From positions 1 to 64,000 of IMG/VR virus record IMGVR_UViG_3300006033_000016: a stretch of 64,000 nucleotides of DNA. The stretch is one strand, 5' to 3'. Source of the DNA: a virus. Of this stretch, positions 25,175-33,507 are shown piece after piece. Position numbers and translations under genes: made by a program. Below the pieces are notes generated by a model, which was given only the letters and a program-made list of their open reading frames with translations, was not told the origin of the DNA and made no database searches. How positions within the stretch are numbered: position 1 is the first letter of the stretch; the number at the start of each line of letters is the position of its first letter.

Positions 25175-25780
25175 TCAGCCTCCAACCATAGAAAAAGGAG
25201 AAACCTGTTCAACGAAAACGTTATCCCAGAACCCTACCTTTGAGTTCCAATATCTATTGAGATGCTTACGATGGTGGGTAAACCAGGCCACGAATTCTTC
25301 AGCTCGATACTGAACGAATGAGCGCAGAATAACCACGTCTTCGTTATACACAGAAGACCACACCTGGTCAAAATCGATCTCTTCAGGTGTTTCGTGGTTC
25401 TCTGCCGTCCACAGCCAACCCAAAGCATTACGCACCACAAAGTGCCTATAGTCGTCTTCAGATTCGTTTCTGAATGAGAGGTTCGCGCCGCAAGAGGAGC
25501 AGAACATAGCCTCTGGAGGCATTCTTACACAACAGGAGTGCTTGCCTCCAAACCTCCTTTCGGAGAATTCCAAAAGTACTGATGCAAGCGAATCAAAAGC
25601 CTCGTTCCACGCCTCTACTTTGGTGGGTCGAAGTTCTGTAGTCTCACCTTGATACACAAACGTGAGGGAGCTTAAGAAGGTAGACTCTGCATACCCCACA
25701 GAGAGACAGAAGGAGTTGTAGTCCGACGCTCTGTAGCCTATTTCATCCGGTGCATGGTCTGAATTCATACTGTACTCCAC
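25175..25780 (-). CDS. hypothetical protein with zinc ribbon, 201 aa
   Basis: A zinc-ribbon half, AMFCSSCGANLSF near residue 93, follows a CCV pair near 83. A second ATG 12 nt inside the ORF is an alternative start. Function unknown. Confidence 0.65.
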   Translation of the reverse strand: MEYSMNSDHAPDEIGYRASDYNSFCLSVGYAESTFLSSLTFVYQGETTELRPTKVEAWNEAFDSLASVLLEFSERRFGGKHSCCVRMPPEAMFCSSCGANLSFRNESEDDYRHFVVRNALGWLWTAENHETPEEIDFDQVWSSVYNEDVVILRSFVQYRAEEFVAWFTHHRKHLNRYWNSKVGFWDNVFVEQVSPFSMVGG

Positions 25781-25804
25781 AGATTATTATTGGGGCTGAG
25801 GGCT

Positions 25805-26554
25805 TCAGAAAGAGAGTGATTGAGACGGACCGCCCGTACCTAGCGCCTGACTTTGCGCCGAGACGCTCTTCGAGACGAAAGCCGCGAGCTTGGCCAGGCT
25901 CTTAGCGTCTGCCTTGTCCAACTCCACGTACTGAGTGAATCCAGCGTCCTTGTTGAAAGACTGGAGGTACTGACTGACGCTCTTGTCCTGAATGTTGACG
26001 CCAATAAGAACGGTCACCATGGACTCCAAAGCTTCTGCTCGAACAGCGTCCTTAATTGCAGAGGCAACCGAGGAAGGGGTGAAAGTGGACCTGTTGTCCA
26101 TTCCATCTGTGATGACGAACAGAATCCCGTTTACAGAGAAGTCGTTCTCGGACAGATCTTTTCCGTACTGAGTGATGGACTGAGCCAAGTTGCACGAAGC
26201 ATCGTAGAGAGCGGTCATACCCGAAGGACGAACAGCACCTGTGTAGTCATCCACATTGCACTCTGTAAGAGGCTTGAACCCGTGAATCTCCGATAGATTC
26301 GAATTGAACTCGACCAGACGCAACATAAGATTGTCGGCACGAGGCGACAGGCGACAAGCCTTTACAATCTCTTGGATGCACTTGTTGATCTCTGATTCGA
26401 AGTCGACCACCGAGGAGGACGAGTCCACGGCGATACCTACCAGTGTGTACTCGGCAGCGCCAAGGTCGTCGATTCTCTTCGCAGAGAATCCGTAGGTGGA
26501 ACCCTTGATCGAATGATTCTCAAGACTATCGTCGTTGTCAGAAAGAATGGGCAT
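25805..26554 (-). CDS. VWA-domain protein, TerY-like
   Basis: 249 aa. The MIDAS site is intact: VDSSSS near residue 43 (DxSxS), the Thr in SGMTALYDA near 115 and ITDGMDN near 150. The domain covers residues about 35-225 and binds protein ligands through a divalent metal. Length and single-domain layout fit TerY of tellurite-resistance-associated TerY-P systems, which also carry a PP2C phosphatase and a kinase, both encoded here within 7 kb. Confidence 0.85.
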   Translation of the reverse strand: MPILSDNDDSLENHSIKGSTYGFSAKRIDDLGAAEYTLVGIAVDSSSSVVDFESEINKCIQEIVKACRLSPRADNLMLRLVEFNSNLSEIHGFKPLTECNVDDYTGAVRPSGMTALYDASCNLAQSITQYGKDLSENDFSVNGILFVITDGMDNRSTFTPSSVASAIKDAVRAEALESMVTVLIGVNIQDKSVSQYLQSFNKDAGFTQYVELDKADAKSLAKLAAFVSKSVSAQSQALGTGGPSQSLSF

Positions 26555-26575
26555 GGTAAGACTCCTTTACACTTT

Positions 26576-27160
26576 TCAGCGAAGGCCAATGGCGTCGCGC
26601 AACGTTTTGATCACAGTACCAGAAAGCTGTTCATCTACAGCGGCTCGAATAGTAGCTTTGATTTTTGTACTCTCTTCTTCCAGTACCTTAGTGATCTTTT
26701 CCCTGAAGGCATCCTTAGCTATTGTAGAGATTTTCGGGTCATCGTAGGAGGAAGACTTCTTAGTGAGACCCTCCAGCGCAACAGCAACCGCCTTAGACCA
26801 AGGCGTGAAGCGCATCTCTCCGTATCGGTCGAACTCGGGCAAACCCTTCTCAGCAATCTCTTCCAGACGAGACTTTACCATATCACGTAACTGAGACTTG
26901 AGGCTCTCGTTCAAAACCTCCGCCAGCCTTTTGTCCAACATAGTGGACACGCGGTTTCGCAGGGTCTGCTCAAACGTACCTCCAGGAGATACCTTGATGT
27001 CGGTATCAACCCAGTCTCCGTCAGGATCGTAGTATCCACTACTTCGTTCTACCTTACCTTCCGCAAGGGACCTGACCAAAACACATACTACTTGGTCCAG
27101 GATCTCCTCTCGGTTCAAGGAGATATCTACGCTGAACTTCTCTGACTTGTTGTCTTCCAT
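26576..27160 (-). CDS. hypothetical protein, 194 aa
   Basis: Acidic/basic mixed helical protein, no recognised domain. Lies just upstream of the VWA gene and may belong to its operon. Confidence 0.65.
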   Translation of the reverse strand: MEDNKSEKFSVDISLNREEILDQVVCVLVRSLAEGKVERSSGYYDPDGDWVDTDIKVSPGGTFEQTLRNRVSTMLDKRLAEVLNESLKSQLRDMVKSRLEEIAEKGLPEFDRYGEMRFTPWSKAVAVALEGLTKKSSSYDDPKISTIAKDAFREKITKVLEEESTKIKATIRAAVDEQLSGTVIKTLRDAIGLR

Positions 27161-27167
27161 TTTCTTC

Positions 27168-27803
27168 TCACTTCCACGACTGCCAGGGACCTACTTCCCT
27201 GTGGTCTCCTTCAAACAGTTGCACAGTAACTCGATGAAAGTTTAGGTTGATCACGAACTTATTCCGTAGTTCGGAATATCCTACTTCCCTGTCTATGAAA
27301 TCAATGAGATGCTCTTCCAAGAAAGATACAGAAAAAGGACGCTTGGAGTACTTAAGCTCATCTAGCCTGTCCATGTAGGCAGAGGGAAGGACCAACGTCT
27401 GGTTGTCAACTTGAACATTTTCAATGTTGGCAGTAAGACCCTGACCTGTTCCTTGAACTGAGGTATCCTCAAAGAAGACCCAATGCAGGATTCCAGAGGG
27501 AACCTTGATTCCTAGGGCGGGAGCGCCAAAAGCTCCTCCAAACACAGGATCCCACATGGAACAGGAGGAAAGACGATTGTCTACAGGGTCTAAAATCAGC
27601 AGTTTAGAATGCTCGATTCTAACATTCTTTATCTCAAAATTGAACAGGAAGTCCCCGTCGGGGATCCATGCTTCGCAATCCGTCCCAACGTCCTCATCCA
27701 AGTCAAATACTCTAGTCACCAATCTTCCTCGTACTTGGGAGCACGTAGGGAAAACTGGTGCTTCTTCGTAAGATGAAGCGGGAGGAGTAATTTTACGGAT
27801 CAT
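27168..27803 (-). CDS. hypothetical protein, 211 aa
   Basis: Beta-rich protein with no known motif; 1-nt gap to the gene upstream. Confidence 0.65.
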   Translation of the reverse strand: MIRKITPPASSYEEAPVFPTCSQVRGRLVTRVFDLDEDVGTDCEAWIPDGDFLFNFEIKNVRIEHSKLLILDPVDNRLSSCSMWDPVFGGAFGAPALGIKVPSGILHWVFFEDTSVQGTGQGLTANIENVQVDNQTLVLPSAYMDRLDELKYSKRPFSVSFLEEHLIDFIDREVGYSELRNKFVINLNFHRVTVQLFEGDHREVGPWQSWK

Positions 27804-27804
27804 G

Positions 27805-28161
27805 TCAGTCTCCTCTCCAGACTCCGTCAGGTCTCAGCTTAGCCATAGTGAGAAGTTGAATCAAAGATCTCTTCGCGTTCCCTTCTGTAGGCTCCCAGTA
27901 GTCTTCTGAGACCTCGTCCTTCAGGTTAGCAATTGCTTGTTCCAGTAGCGGAATGCTGTCCGCCCCAGACAGTCCGTAGAGAGACCGAATTCCAAGTTCT
28001 CCCATCACACGATAGAAATGCTTGGAATAGTTGTAGGTTATATTCAAGTGAAGTTCGTTAGTCCCTCCCATAGCATAGGTTCCCCCGTGCATATGGTGGG
28101 CGTGCTCCAACTTCAAAACAGACCTGCTTACAGGATCTACTAATTCAATGTCGTAGCTCAT
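27805..28161 (-). CDS. conserved hypothetical protein, 118 aa
   Basis: The pattern MSYDIELVDP, then GGTYAMGGTNELHLNITY near residue 28, then YWEPTEGNAKRSLIQLL near 90, is one I recall from a widespread uncharacterised family of phages and bacteria. Function unknown. Confidence 0.75.
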   Translation of the reverse strand: MSYDIELVDPVSRSVLKLEHAHHMHGGTYAMGGTNELHLNITYNYSKHFYRVMGELGIRSLYGLSGADSIPLLEQAIANLKDEVSEDYWEPTEGNAKRSLIQLLTMAKLRPDGVWRGD

Positions 28162-28349
28162 AGCTCGTGATCCCCCTGCAGGAGTTCCTTAGTAGTCTGT
28201 TCTCTCTCATCGCCGTACTTGCGGATAGCAATGCTTAGAGTAAGCAGATCTCCTGTATTCAGCTTACGGAAGATCCTCAACGATTCGGCTGTTGATAGGC
28301 TATCCAACATGTCTGATATCTCTTCGATAGTGTCCTCTTTAGTAGTCAT
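28158..28349 (-). CDS. hypothetical protein, 63 aa
   Basis: Small helical protein coupled to the next gene by a 4-nt overlap. Confidence 0.6.
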   Translation of the reverse strand: MTTKEDTIEEISDMLDSLSTAESLRIFRKLNTGDLLTLSIAIRKYGDEREQTTKELLQGDHEL

Positions 28350-28352
28350 TGA

Positions 28353-28934
28353 TCAGGAATTCCTGCACTTTGAAGGTTCAGAGTAAAGAGTACACATAGC
28401 CACATGAAATCCTGCATCCAATGCCAACAATTCTTTGTTCAGATCGTCTGCAGTATCAGGACCTTCTAAGTAGAAGAAGTCGGTCTTGGTCACATACTCG
28501 AAGGGTATCTGTGCAAGAACCTCAGCTACACTAGGCTTAAACAAAGCATAATGTCCGTAGTGATGAAGAGTACGAAACCTTACCAACGGAACCAGGTTCG
28601 GAACTTCGTCTCCTTCGTCTTCTTCAGAAGCACCCCACAGATAAGATTCGTGAAAAGGGTGTGCTGACCTACTCATGGTCCGAAGACAGTCCCCGACGAG
28701 CTGAAGTGGGAAAATCCTATCTATGAGGCCCTTAAGATGTCCCCACCCCTCTTCGTAGGGGTCTTTTCCGTCTGGGCAAGGAACGAAATCAAGTGCCTCT
28801 TTCTTGAATGCGTCCAGTACAGCAGTATATCCGTCAGAAGACCTATAGGGGAGTTCCTTGTACCCCGCTAGGTTCGCTGCGGTGACGGCCCTGGAGTATG
28901 CCGTATCTTCGTGATAGGGGATGGATTTTGTCAT
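28353..28934 (-). CDS. hypothetical protein, 193 aa
   Basis: Not recognised. Overlaps the AlkB-like gene by 4 nt, so the two are probably co-translated. Confidence 0.65.
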   Translation of the reverse strand: MTKSIPYHEDTAYSRAVTAANLAGYKELPYRSSDGYTAVLDAFKKEALDFVPCPDGKDPYEEGWGHLKGLIDRIFPLQLVGDCLRTMSRSAHPFHESYLWGASEEDEGDEVPNLVPLVRFRTLHHYGHYALFKPSVAEVLAQIPFEYVTKTDFFYLEGPDTADDLNKELLALDAGFHVAMCTLYSEPSKCRNS

Positions 28935-29488
28935 CGTACTAACTTACGAAAAGTAAGAGAAATTCTTCCGCCACAAGATTCAGAATGCTTAGGAATGCGG
29001 TGGAGGTGGTCAGCCTGAAATCCTCCAGGCATAATTACCAAGTCTCCAGGTTTCATAAGAATCTTCTGGTCTTCCGGTATCTCACCTTTTTGTGTACGAG
29101 GTTTCCACCAAAAGTACCTAGACGCCCCGAAAGCAATCACTGCAATCGGGTGGTCTAGGTCCTGTTCCGGAGAGTCGTCAGCGTGCCATCCTAGATGCTG
29201 GTGCTGATCCTTGTAGTAGTTCAACACGCAAACGTTGTACGAGCACTCGAAATCTTTATTGAGGTTTTCGGCTATCCTACGAACCTCTTCATGCATGGGA
29301 ACTGCCGTGTAGGTGTGTAGAGCCTTTCGGTGCTCGTTGGAGTTCCCATAACTGTACACCTGAGGAGCAGATTCGAGTGCCATAAAACATTCGTCTCTAG
29401 GAGACGACCTGTTTACCCATGGAACCTCCTGCTCCAAGATAGGAAAGATATCGCGAGACAAGTAGCTATCTTGAACAATGGGTCTCAT
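28931..29488 (-). CDS. AlkB-like 2-oxoglutarate/Fe(II) dioxygenase
   Basis: 185 aa. Iron and co-substrate residues are clear: LGWHADDSP near residue 98 (HxD), DHLHRIPK near 155 (second His) and GRISLTFR near 175 (Arg that binds 2-oxoglutarate). The NYYKDQHQHLGWHAD context matches the AlkB family, which oxidatively removes alkyl groups from DNA or RNA bases. It may repair phage nucleic acid or edit modified RNA. Confidence 0.9.
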   Translation of the reverse strand: MRPIVQDSYLSRDIFPILEQEVPWVNRSSPRDECFMALESAPQVYSYGNSNEHRKALHTYTAVPMHEEVRRIAENLNKDFECSYNVCVLNYYKDQHQHLGWHADDSPEQDLDHPIAVIAFGASRYFWWKPRTQKGEIPEDQKILMKPGDLVIMPGGFQADHLHRIPKHSESCGGRISLTFRKLVR

Positions 29489-29503
29489 GGGTCAACCTAA
29501 CCG

Positions 29504-30298
29504 TCAGGCCAAGAAATCTGTGGTCGTGGTGACCTTCATTCCCTTAGCAACCATGTCACGAACGAAGTCTTCGCCATACTTCTCGAACGTAGGAACGTTC
29601 GACGACGCATCCGTGAGGAGGTGAATCTTCTCTACGTACTTGGGATCCGAAAAGTGAGTGACGATGTCTCTCACGGTATTGGCAAGACAGTGCGAAAGGG
29701 CTTCGCCCGCAACCAAAATGACGTCTGCCGACTCCAACGTTTCGATGAAACGTGCGTTGACCTGAGTGCTCTCGTCCTCAGGGTCAGGAACCTCAGCCAT
29801 CACAGCGCTGAAGTGCTCGGTCCAGGGGTTACTTCCCTTGGTGACGAAGTCACACATGGCGTAACGATCTTCCCACTCATGAATAGCCGCCGAAAGTTCG
29901 GATGCCACAGAATGACCCTCGTCACCGATGAGGCAGTGGTAAGGCCAAATAACGTGAGGATACCTACCGCTGGCTTCCAGGGCACGCAGATAGGCCAAGG
30001 AACGCTTGTAGGCGCTAGGCTGAGATGTGGTCCACGTGCCGCTCTCAACGTCCGCCGCCGTAATCATAGTGAACGGAGACGGGTGAGACCCGCTCGAATT
30101 CTTCCACCAGATAGGATGACTGATGTCCACCTTTCGGTGAGAATCTAAAGTGACATGAATGTCGTTGAGCTTTCCCTTTAGACGGGAAACCAAAGAGGCC
30201 AACCTCTTAACGTCTTCCTGCGCTCCTGGCACAAACAGACTTCCGTTGGGGTCACAGAAGTCCTTCTGCGGGTCTATTATCAGAAGTTCAATCTTCAT
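29504..30298 (-). CDS. nicotinamidase-like amidohydrolase
   Basis: 264 aa from the ATG at 30298. Expected reaction: nicotinamide to nicotinate and ammonia. Triad and metal residues are visible: Asp in LIIDPQKDFCD (near 8), the metal motif in TLDSHRKVDISHPIWW (about 51-66), Lys in FVTKGSNPWTEHFSA (near 165), Cys in AGEALSHCLANTV (near 212). It is longer than typical bacterial PncA because of insertions. With the NAPRT (41778) and adenylyltransferase-like (35850) genes it would feed the Preiss-Handler route. Confidence 0.83.
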   Translation of the reverse strand: MKIELLIIDPQKDFCDPNGSLFVPGAQEDVKRLASLVSRLKGKLNDIHVTLDSHRKVDISHPIWWKNSSGSHPSPFTMITAADVESGTWTTSQPSAYKRSLAYLRALEASGRYPHVIWPYHCLIGDEGHSVASELSAAIHEWEDRYAMCDFVTKGSNPWTEHFSAVMAEVPDPEDESTQVNARFIETLESADVILVAGEALSHCLANTVRDIVTHFSDPKYVEKIHLLTDASSNVPTFEKYGEDFVRDMVAKGMKVTTTTDFLA

Positions 30299-30346
30299 AG
30301 GCATTGGAGTTTTTCTCACTTTCTAGTTTACAGAACTACTCTTTGT

Positions 30347-30362
30347 AGTGTACATATACACT
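30347..30362. promoter_or_regulatory. palindrome in divergent gap
   Basis: AGTGTA and TACACT flank a 4-nt centre, between the nicotinamidase gene (leftward) and the homing endonuclease gene (rightward). A repressor operator is possible. Confidence 0.3.
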
Positions 30363-30374
30363 CAAGGAGACTTT

Positions 30375-31190
30375 GTGTCAAAGAGAATATATTTGAAATG
30401 GACGTCAGATGAACTTGACTGGCTGCGAGCCAATTATGGCAAGCTACCAGAAAAAGAAATGATAGAAGGCTTACAAGGTCGCAAGTGGGAAGCTATAAAA
30501 AAGAAGGCGTTCGTTCTCGGTTTGAGGCATGAGAGTTTTGCTAAGAAGAAGGCAGACCTGTCTATTCTGCTTCACGACAACCCTGTCACCTACTATTGGC
30601 TGGGTTTCCTCATGGCGGACGGGGGATTCACCGACCGAAGGATTCAGTTAGGGGTGGCAGAAAAGGACCTTGACCACCTGAATAGGTTCCTCTCTTTCGT
30701 GGGATCCACAAACAAGATTCAGGAACTTGAGCAAGACCAGTACCGAGTGAAACTCACTAACGTGGATGTAGTCAGAAAACTTCGGGCCAAGTTCAACATT
30801 TCTAGCAGGAAGACTTATGAGCCTTGCGACCTGACGGGCTTGACCGATGATCTACTATTCTCCTTGATAGTTGGATTCATTGATGGTGATGGTTGCGTTC
30901 ACTGTACCGGAATTCACACGCATAGATTGATCGTTGTAGGGCACGCGTCGTGGCTCTCTAATTTCAATCTGATGCAAGAGTTCTTACACAGAAGGTTTGC
31001 ATCTGAGAATCACAAATATCGGCATGCCTACCTTCGTGAGGTTCGAGTACGCCTTCCAGGAAAGAAGAGGAAGTCCCAGCACACACTGGCAGTGTTTTAC
31101 ATCGGCAAGACGGGAATCTTGCGTGCCATCAAACAAAAAGCAGACGATCTTGGACTTCCTTATATGGAACGAAAGCTGGGACAGCTCTAA
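30375..31190 (+). CDS. LAGLIDADG homing endonuclease, free-standing
   Basis: Start set at the GTG at 30375 (AAGGAG 6 nt upstream); product 271 aa. The first 50 residues form a SANT/HTH-like DNA-binding region (WTSDELDWLRANYGKL). Two LAGLIDADG motifs follow: WLGFLMADGGFTD near residue 75 and LIVGFIDGDGCVH near 165, so it is a monomeric two-motif enzyme. It runs against the surrounding genes and does not interrupt one visibly, so it is probably a free-standing mobile endonuclease. Confidence 0.88.
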   Translation: MSKRIYLKWTSDELDWLRANYGKLPEKEMIEGLQGRKWEAIKKKAFVLGLRHESFAKKKADLSILLHDNPVTYYWLGFLMADGGFTDRRIQLGVAEKDLDHLNRFLSFVGSTNKIQELEQDQYRVKLTNVDVVRKLRAKFNISSRKTYEPCDLTGLTDDLLFSLIVGFIDGDGCVHCTGIHTHRLIVVGHASWLSNFNLMQEFLHRRFASENHKYRHAYLREVRVRLPGKKRKSQHTLAVFYIGKTGILRAIKQKADDLGLPYMERKLGQL

Positions 31191-31381
31191 CTGTTTAGTT
31201 TTGAACGGAACTGGTCGCCATACGCCACTTCCACGGCGTAACGGTAGCTAGAGTCGTGGTAGCCAGACCCAGGAGGACTGAAAATGCTTTCAAACCTGGG
31301 AGCTGGTCGATATCTGTTAATAGCAAGTTGTCTCCACGCCCATACTGCATTGTAGAGACGAAGTCGTTCGTTACTGTCCAT
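31187..31381 (-). CDS. hypothetical protein, 64 aa
   Basis: Small Arg/Tyr-rich protein, not recognised. Its 3' end overlaps the rightward endonuclease gene by 4 nt (tail to tail). Confidence 0.6.
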   Translation of the reverse strand: MDSNERLRLYNAVWAWRQLAINRYRPAPRFESIFSPPGSGYHDSSYRYAVEVAYGDQFRSKLNS

Positions 31382-31382
31382 A

Positions 31383-32120
31383 TCAGTTGTCGAAAAAGAA
31401 TACGAGACGAACGTCTTCTGCTTCTTCGGGGTCGCCCAACTGCTTCAGGGCGTGAATCGTCACATCAAAGAAATGAGACCCTACACTGTCTCGGTACTTG
31501 GATTCCCACGTAACAGTGGTGTACAAGAAGAGTCCAGCTTCGTTGGTCGAGCCACCACCAGAAGCAAGATGGGCTTCCATTTCTTCATTAGAGATCTCTA
31601 GGACGGTGAGCCCCGATACGTCTGCAGACCAGTAAGACGGAACTCCATGTTCCTTCCAATGAACGAACTCCCGTGGAGACACGACTCCGACATGGCTGGT
31701 AGTCTGATCCCAGTCGAAGTCTAGAAGGTCCTTGAGGGTAAGCCAAGAATGGCTGTGGGCGTCCCCCTCCCAGTACTGTATGTCCCACGCCGTCTCTATA
31801 CTAGCATCATCAGGAATACCACGCGGTTCAGCAATGATGTTGAACCCTTCGCCAGTCTTGGTCCCAGCAAACCCGATGCCATTTCTAACATCAGCAAAGA
31901 TAGCGAACAAGTTGTAGTTACGGCGAATCCGTAGAGGGTGGTCCCAGGGAGCGGCTACCTTTTGGTACTCCTCGTAAGAAGAGACTATTGTCCCAGGAAA
32001 ATTGACGTACTCCTCAGGACAGGCTTCAACGTCCTCCGTCTCCGCTACGAGTGGAGGCCACACATGCTGCCATCCATCTTCAGTACGAACTTCAACGTGG
32101 CAATGAATGTCACATCCCAT
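31383..32120 (-). CDS. conserved phage protein (MGCDIH family)
   Basis: 245 aa. Starts MGCDIHCHVEVRTEDGW and contains RRNYNLFAIFADVRNG near residue 67, RGIPDDAS near 95 and DAHSHSWLTLKDLL near 117. I recall this family as common in phages and bacteria without known function; the conserved His and Asp residues (DIH, HSHS) could bind metal. Confidence 0.78.
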   Translation of the reverse strand: MGCDIHCHVEVRTEDGWQHVWPPLVAETEDVEACPEEYVNFPGTIVSSYEEYQKVAAPWDHPLRIRRNYNLFAIFADVRNGIGFAGTKTGEGFNIIAEPRGIPDDASIETAWDIQYWEGDAHSHSWLTLKDLLDFDWDQTTSHVGVVSPREFVHWKEHGVPSYWSADVSGLTVLEISNEEMEAHLASGGGSTNEAGLFLYTTVTWESKYRDSVGSHFFDVTIHALKQLGDPEEAEDVRLVFFFDN

Positions 32121-32349
32121 TGTGGTCTCCTGCTACCGTGGATGCTACCGTGGATGGCTTCTCAAGTGGAGCAGAGGCCCACCACAACGCCTCATTTACG
32201 TTTTCATCCCACTCGCAGGCACGACAGTAAGCAGCATAGTCGGTGTGATGCGGACAACCACCCTCCGCGCCTGCCCACTCGCGCCACTTCTCGACCGCAA
32301 GAAGCAACTTATCCAACTGCTCCTGAGAAAGTTTGTCAGTAACTGCCAT
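32110..32349 (-). CDS. hypothetical protein with Cys/His cluster, 79 aa
   Basis: CPHHTDYAAYCRACEW (about residues 32-47) could bind zinc. The 3' part contains a perfect tandem 13-nt repeat (32134-32159) encoding STVASTV, just before the overlap with the next gene. Confidence 0.6.
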   Translation of the reverse strand: MAVTDKLSQEQLDKLLLAVEKWREWAGAEGGCPHHTDYAAYCRACEWDENVNEALWWASAPLEKPSTVASTVAGDHNGM

Positions 32350-32701
32350 TGATGTCTTCCCCTCTGCTAACTACACGAGGCTTCAAGCCCAACAAAGTAG
32401 CCACATGATTTAGATCGTTTGGGTGAGCGTCTAAAAGTGCAGCGAGCTGTTCACCTGGGGTAAGAATCTTTCCAATGGAACTGTCTAAACTGGCAGCCAG
32501 TTGCTTTGTCTCATAGGCAGAAAGCTTCAAGCAAACGGATGTTGTTCCGTCTCTTTCTACAACTCGACAGATATCCTCCTTCACAGTAGCCACAACTGAC
32601 AACAGCCCGTTGGACTCCTTCAATAGTATGGACCCCTTGATTTCACCGTGTGAAAAGATCGGGAGTTCAAACGAAAATCCAGGAGATATGGTGTAGGCCA
32701 A
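32336..32701 (-). CDS. hypothetical protein, 121 aa
   Basis: Beta-rich N-terminal half; no recognised domain. Overlaps the next gene by 14 nt. Confidence 0.65.
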   Translation of the reverse strand: MAYTISPGFSFELPIFSHGEIKGSILLKESNGLLSVVATVKEDICRVVERDGTTSVCLKLSAYETKQLAASLDSSIGKILTPGEQLAALLDAHPNDLNHVATLLGLKPRVVSRGEDINGSY

Positions 32702-32720
32702 GTTAAATCTCTTTACAGTT

Positions 32721-32768
32721 ATCAGACGTCGTTCACAATGAACCTAGTCTACGTCTCTGTCGTCTGAT
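32721..32768 (-). other. intergenic hairpin structure
   Basis: ATCAGACG and CGTCTGAT (8 bp) enclose 32 nt that themselves contain a GTTC/GAAC hairpin. It overlaps the stop codon of the gene at 32768 and has no T-tract, so it may be an RNA stability or regulatory element. Confidence 0.4.
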
Positions 32769-33097
32769 CAGAACATCTCACACAGGCAGTTAACCTCTGA
32801 GACGTACTTAGCGATAGGGTCGAACGAAGGTTTCCCGTTGCGAGCAACGCACGCCTCAACACACTCCTCAACGGCGTCTTGTACCTCAGCTCGACGGGAT
32901 CTCTCAAAAGAGGCCCCACACGACGGAATAAGCCTCCACAAGCCCATAGCGAAGAAGAGGAGCACTCCTCCGCCGAACACAGACGCTAAGATTTTAACGA
33001 CCCGCTTGGAAATGATGGATTGGCCCATTTTCTTGCCTTCAAGAGTAGTGGGGGCGTCCGCCGACTGCTTCTGCACTTCGTGCCTCACAACAACCAA
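32768..33097 (-). CDS. single-pass membrane protein, 109 aa
   Basis: One hydrophobic segment (KILASVFGGGVLLFFAMGLW, about residues 35-54). The C-terminal half has five Cys (CGAS, CVEACVA, CLCEMF) and would lie in the periplasm if the N-terminus is inside, where disulfides could form. Spanin or accessory role is possible but not shown. Confidence 0.6.
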   Translation of the reverse strand: MVVVRHEVQKQSADAPTTLEGKKMGQSIISKRVVKILASVFGGGVLLFFAMGLWRLIPSCGASFERSRRAEVQDAVEECVEACVARNGKPSFDPIAKYVSEVNCLCEMF

Positions 33098-33471
33098 TTA
33101 CTTTCCTTGGCTGCAGCAAAGTCATCGGAGTGCAGAAACAAGGAGACAGTACTCACATGAACGTCTCCCAGCTCGCCCTCTGGACAGTACCGGGAGAAGC
33201 AACGACAAAACCTGAAGTGCTTCATGTGGTCTTCTTTATACAGCTCCGCCGATTCTCTCAACTCTTCCAGGTCTTCCTCAGAAGCATTCTCCCAGGTAGG
33301 AAGAGCAGGGTCCAGAACCTCTCCATAGATGTACACGCCATCTACGATCCGAAGAAAAAAATCTCCGGGCTTTAGGTTTTCTTGCCAGGGCTCAACCTTC
33401 AAATCTGCATGACCACGATCAGCATCCATCGCAGAGAAGAGATCGTCTAGATTAGAAAAGGATCGAATCAT
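33085..33471 (-). CDS. hypothetical protein, 128 aa
   Basis: Not recognised. A promoter-like motif is centred 27 nt upstream and AGGAGA serves as ribosome site. Confidence 0.65.
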   Translation of the reverse strand: MIRSFSNLDDLFSAMDADRGHADLKVEPWQENLKPGDFFLRIVDGVYIYGEVLDPALPTWENASEEDLEELRESAELYKEDHMKHFRFCRCFSRYCPEGELGDVHVSTVSLFLHSDDFAAAKESNWLL

Positions 33472-33487
33472 CGTAGTTCTCCTGACC

Positions 33488-33507
33488 TACAGTATGTACA
33501 GGGTTCA
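33488..33507 (-). promoter_or_regulatory. repeated promoter-like motif, copy 4
   Basis: Minus strand reads GAACCCTGTACATACTGTA. It overlaps the stop of the radical SAM gene and precedes the 128-aa gene. Confidence 0.6.
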
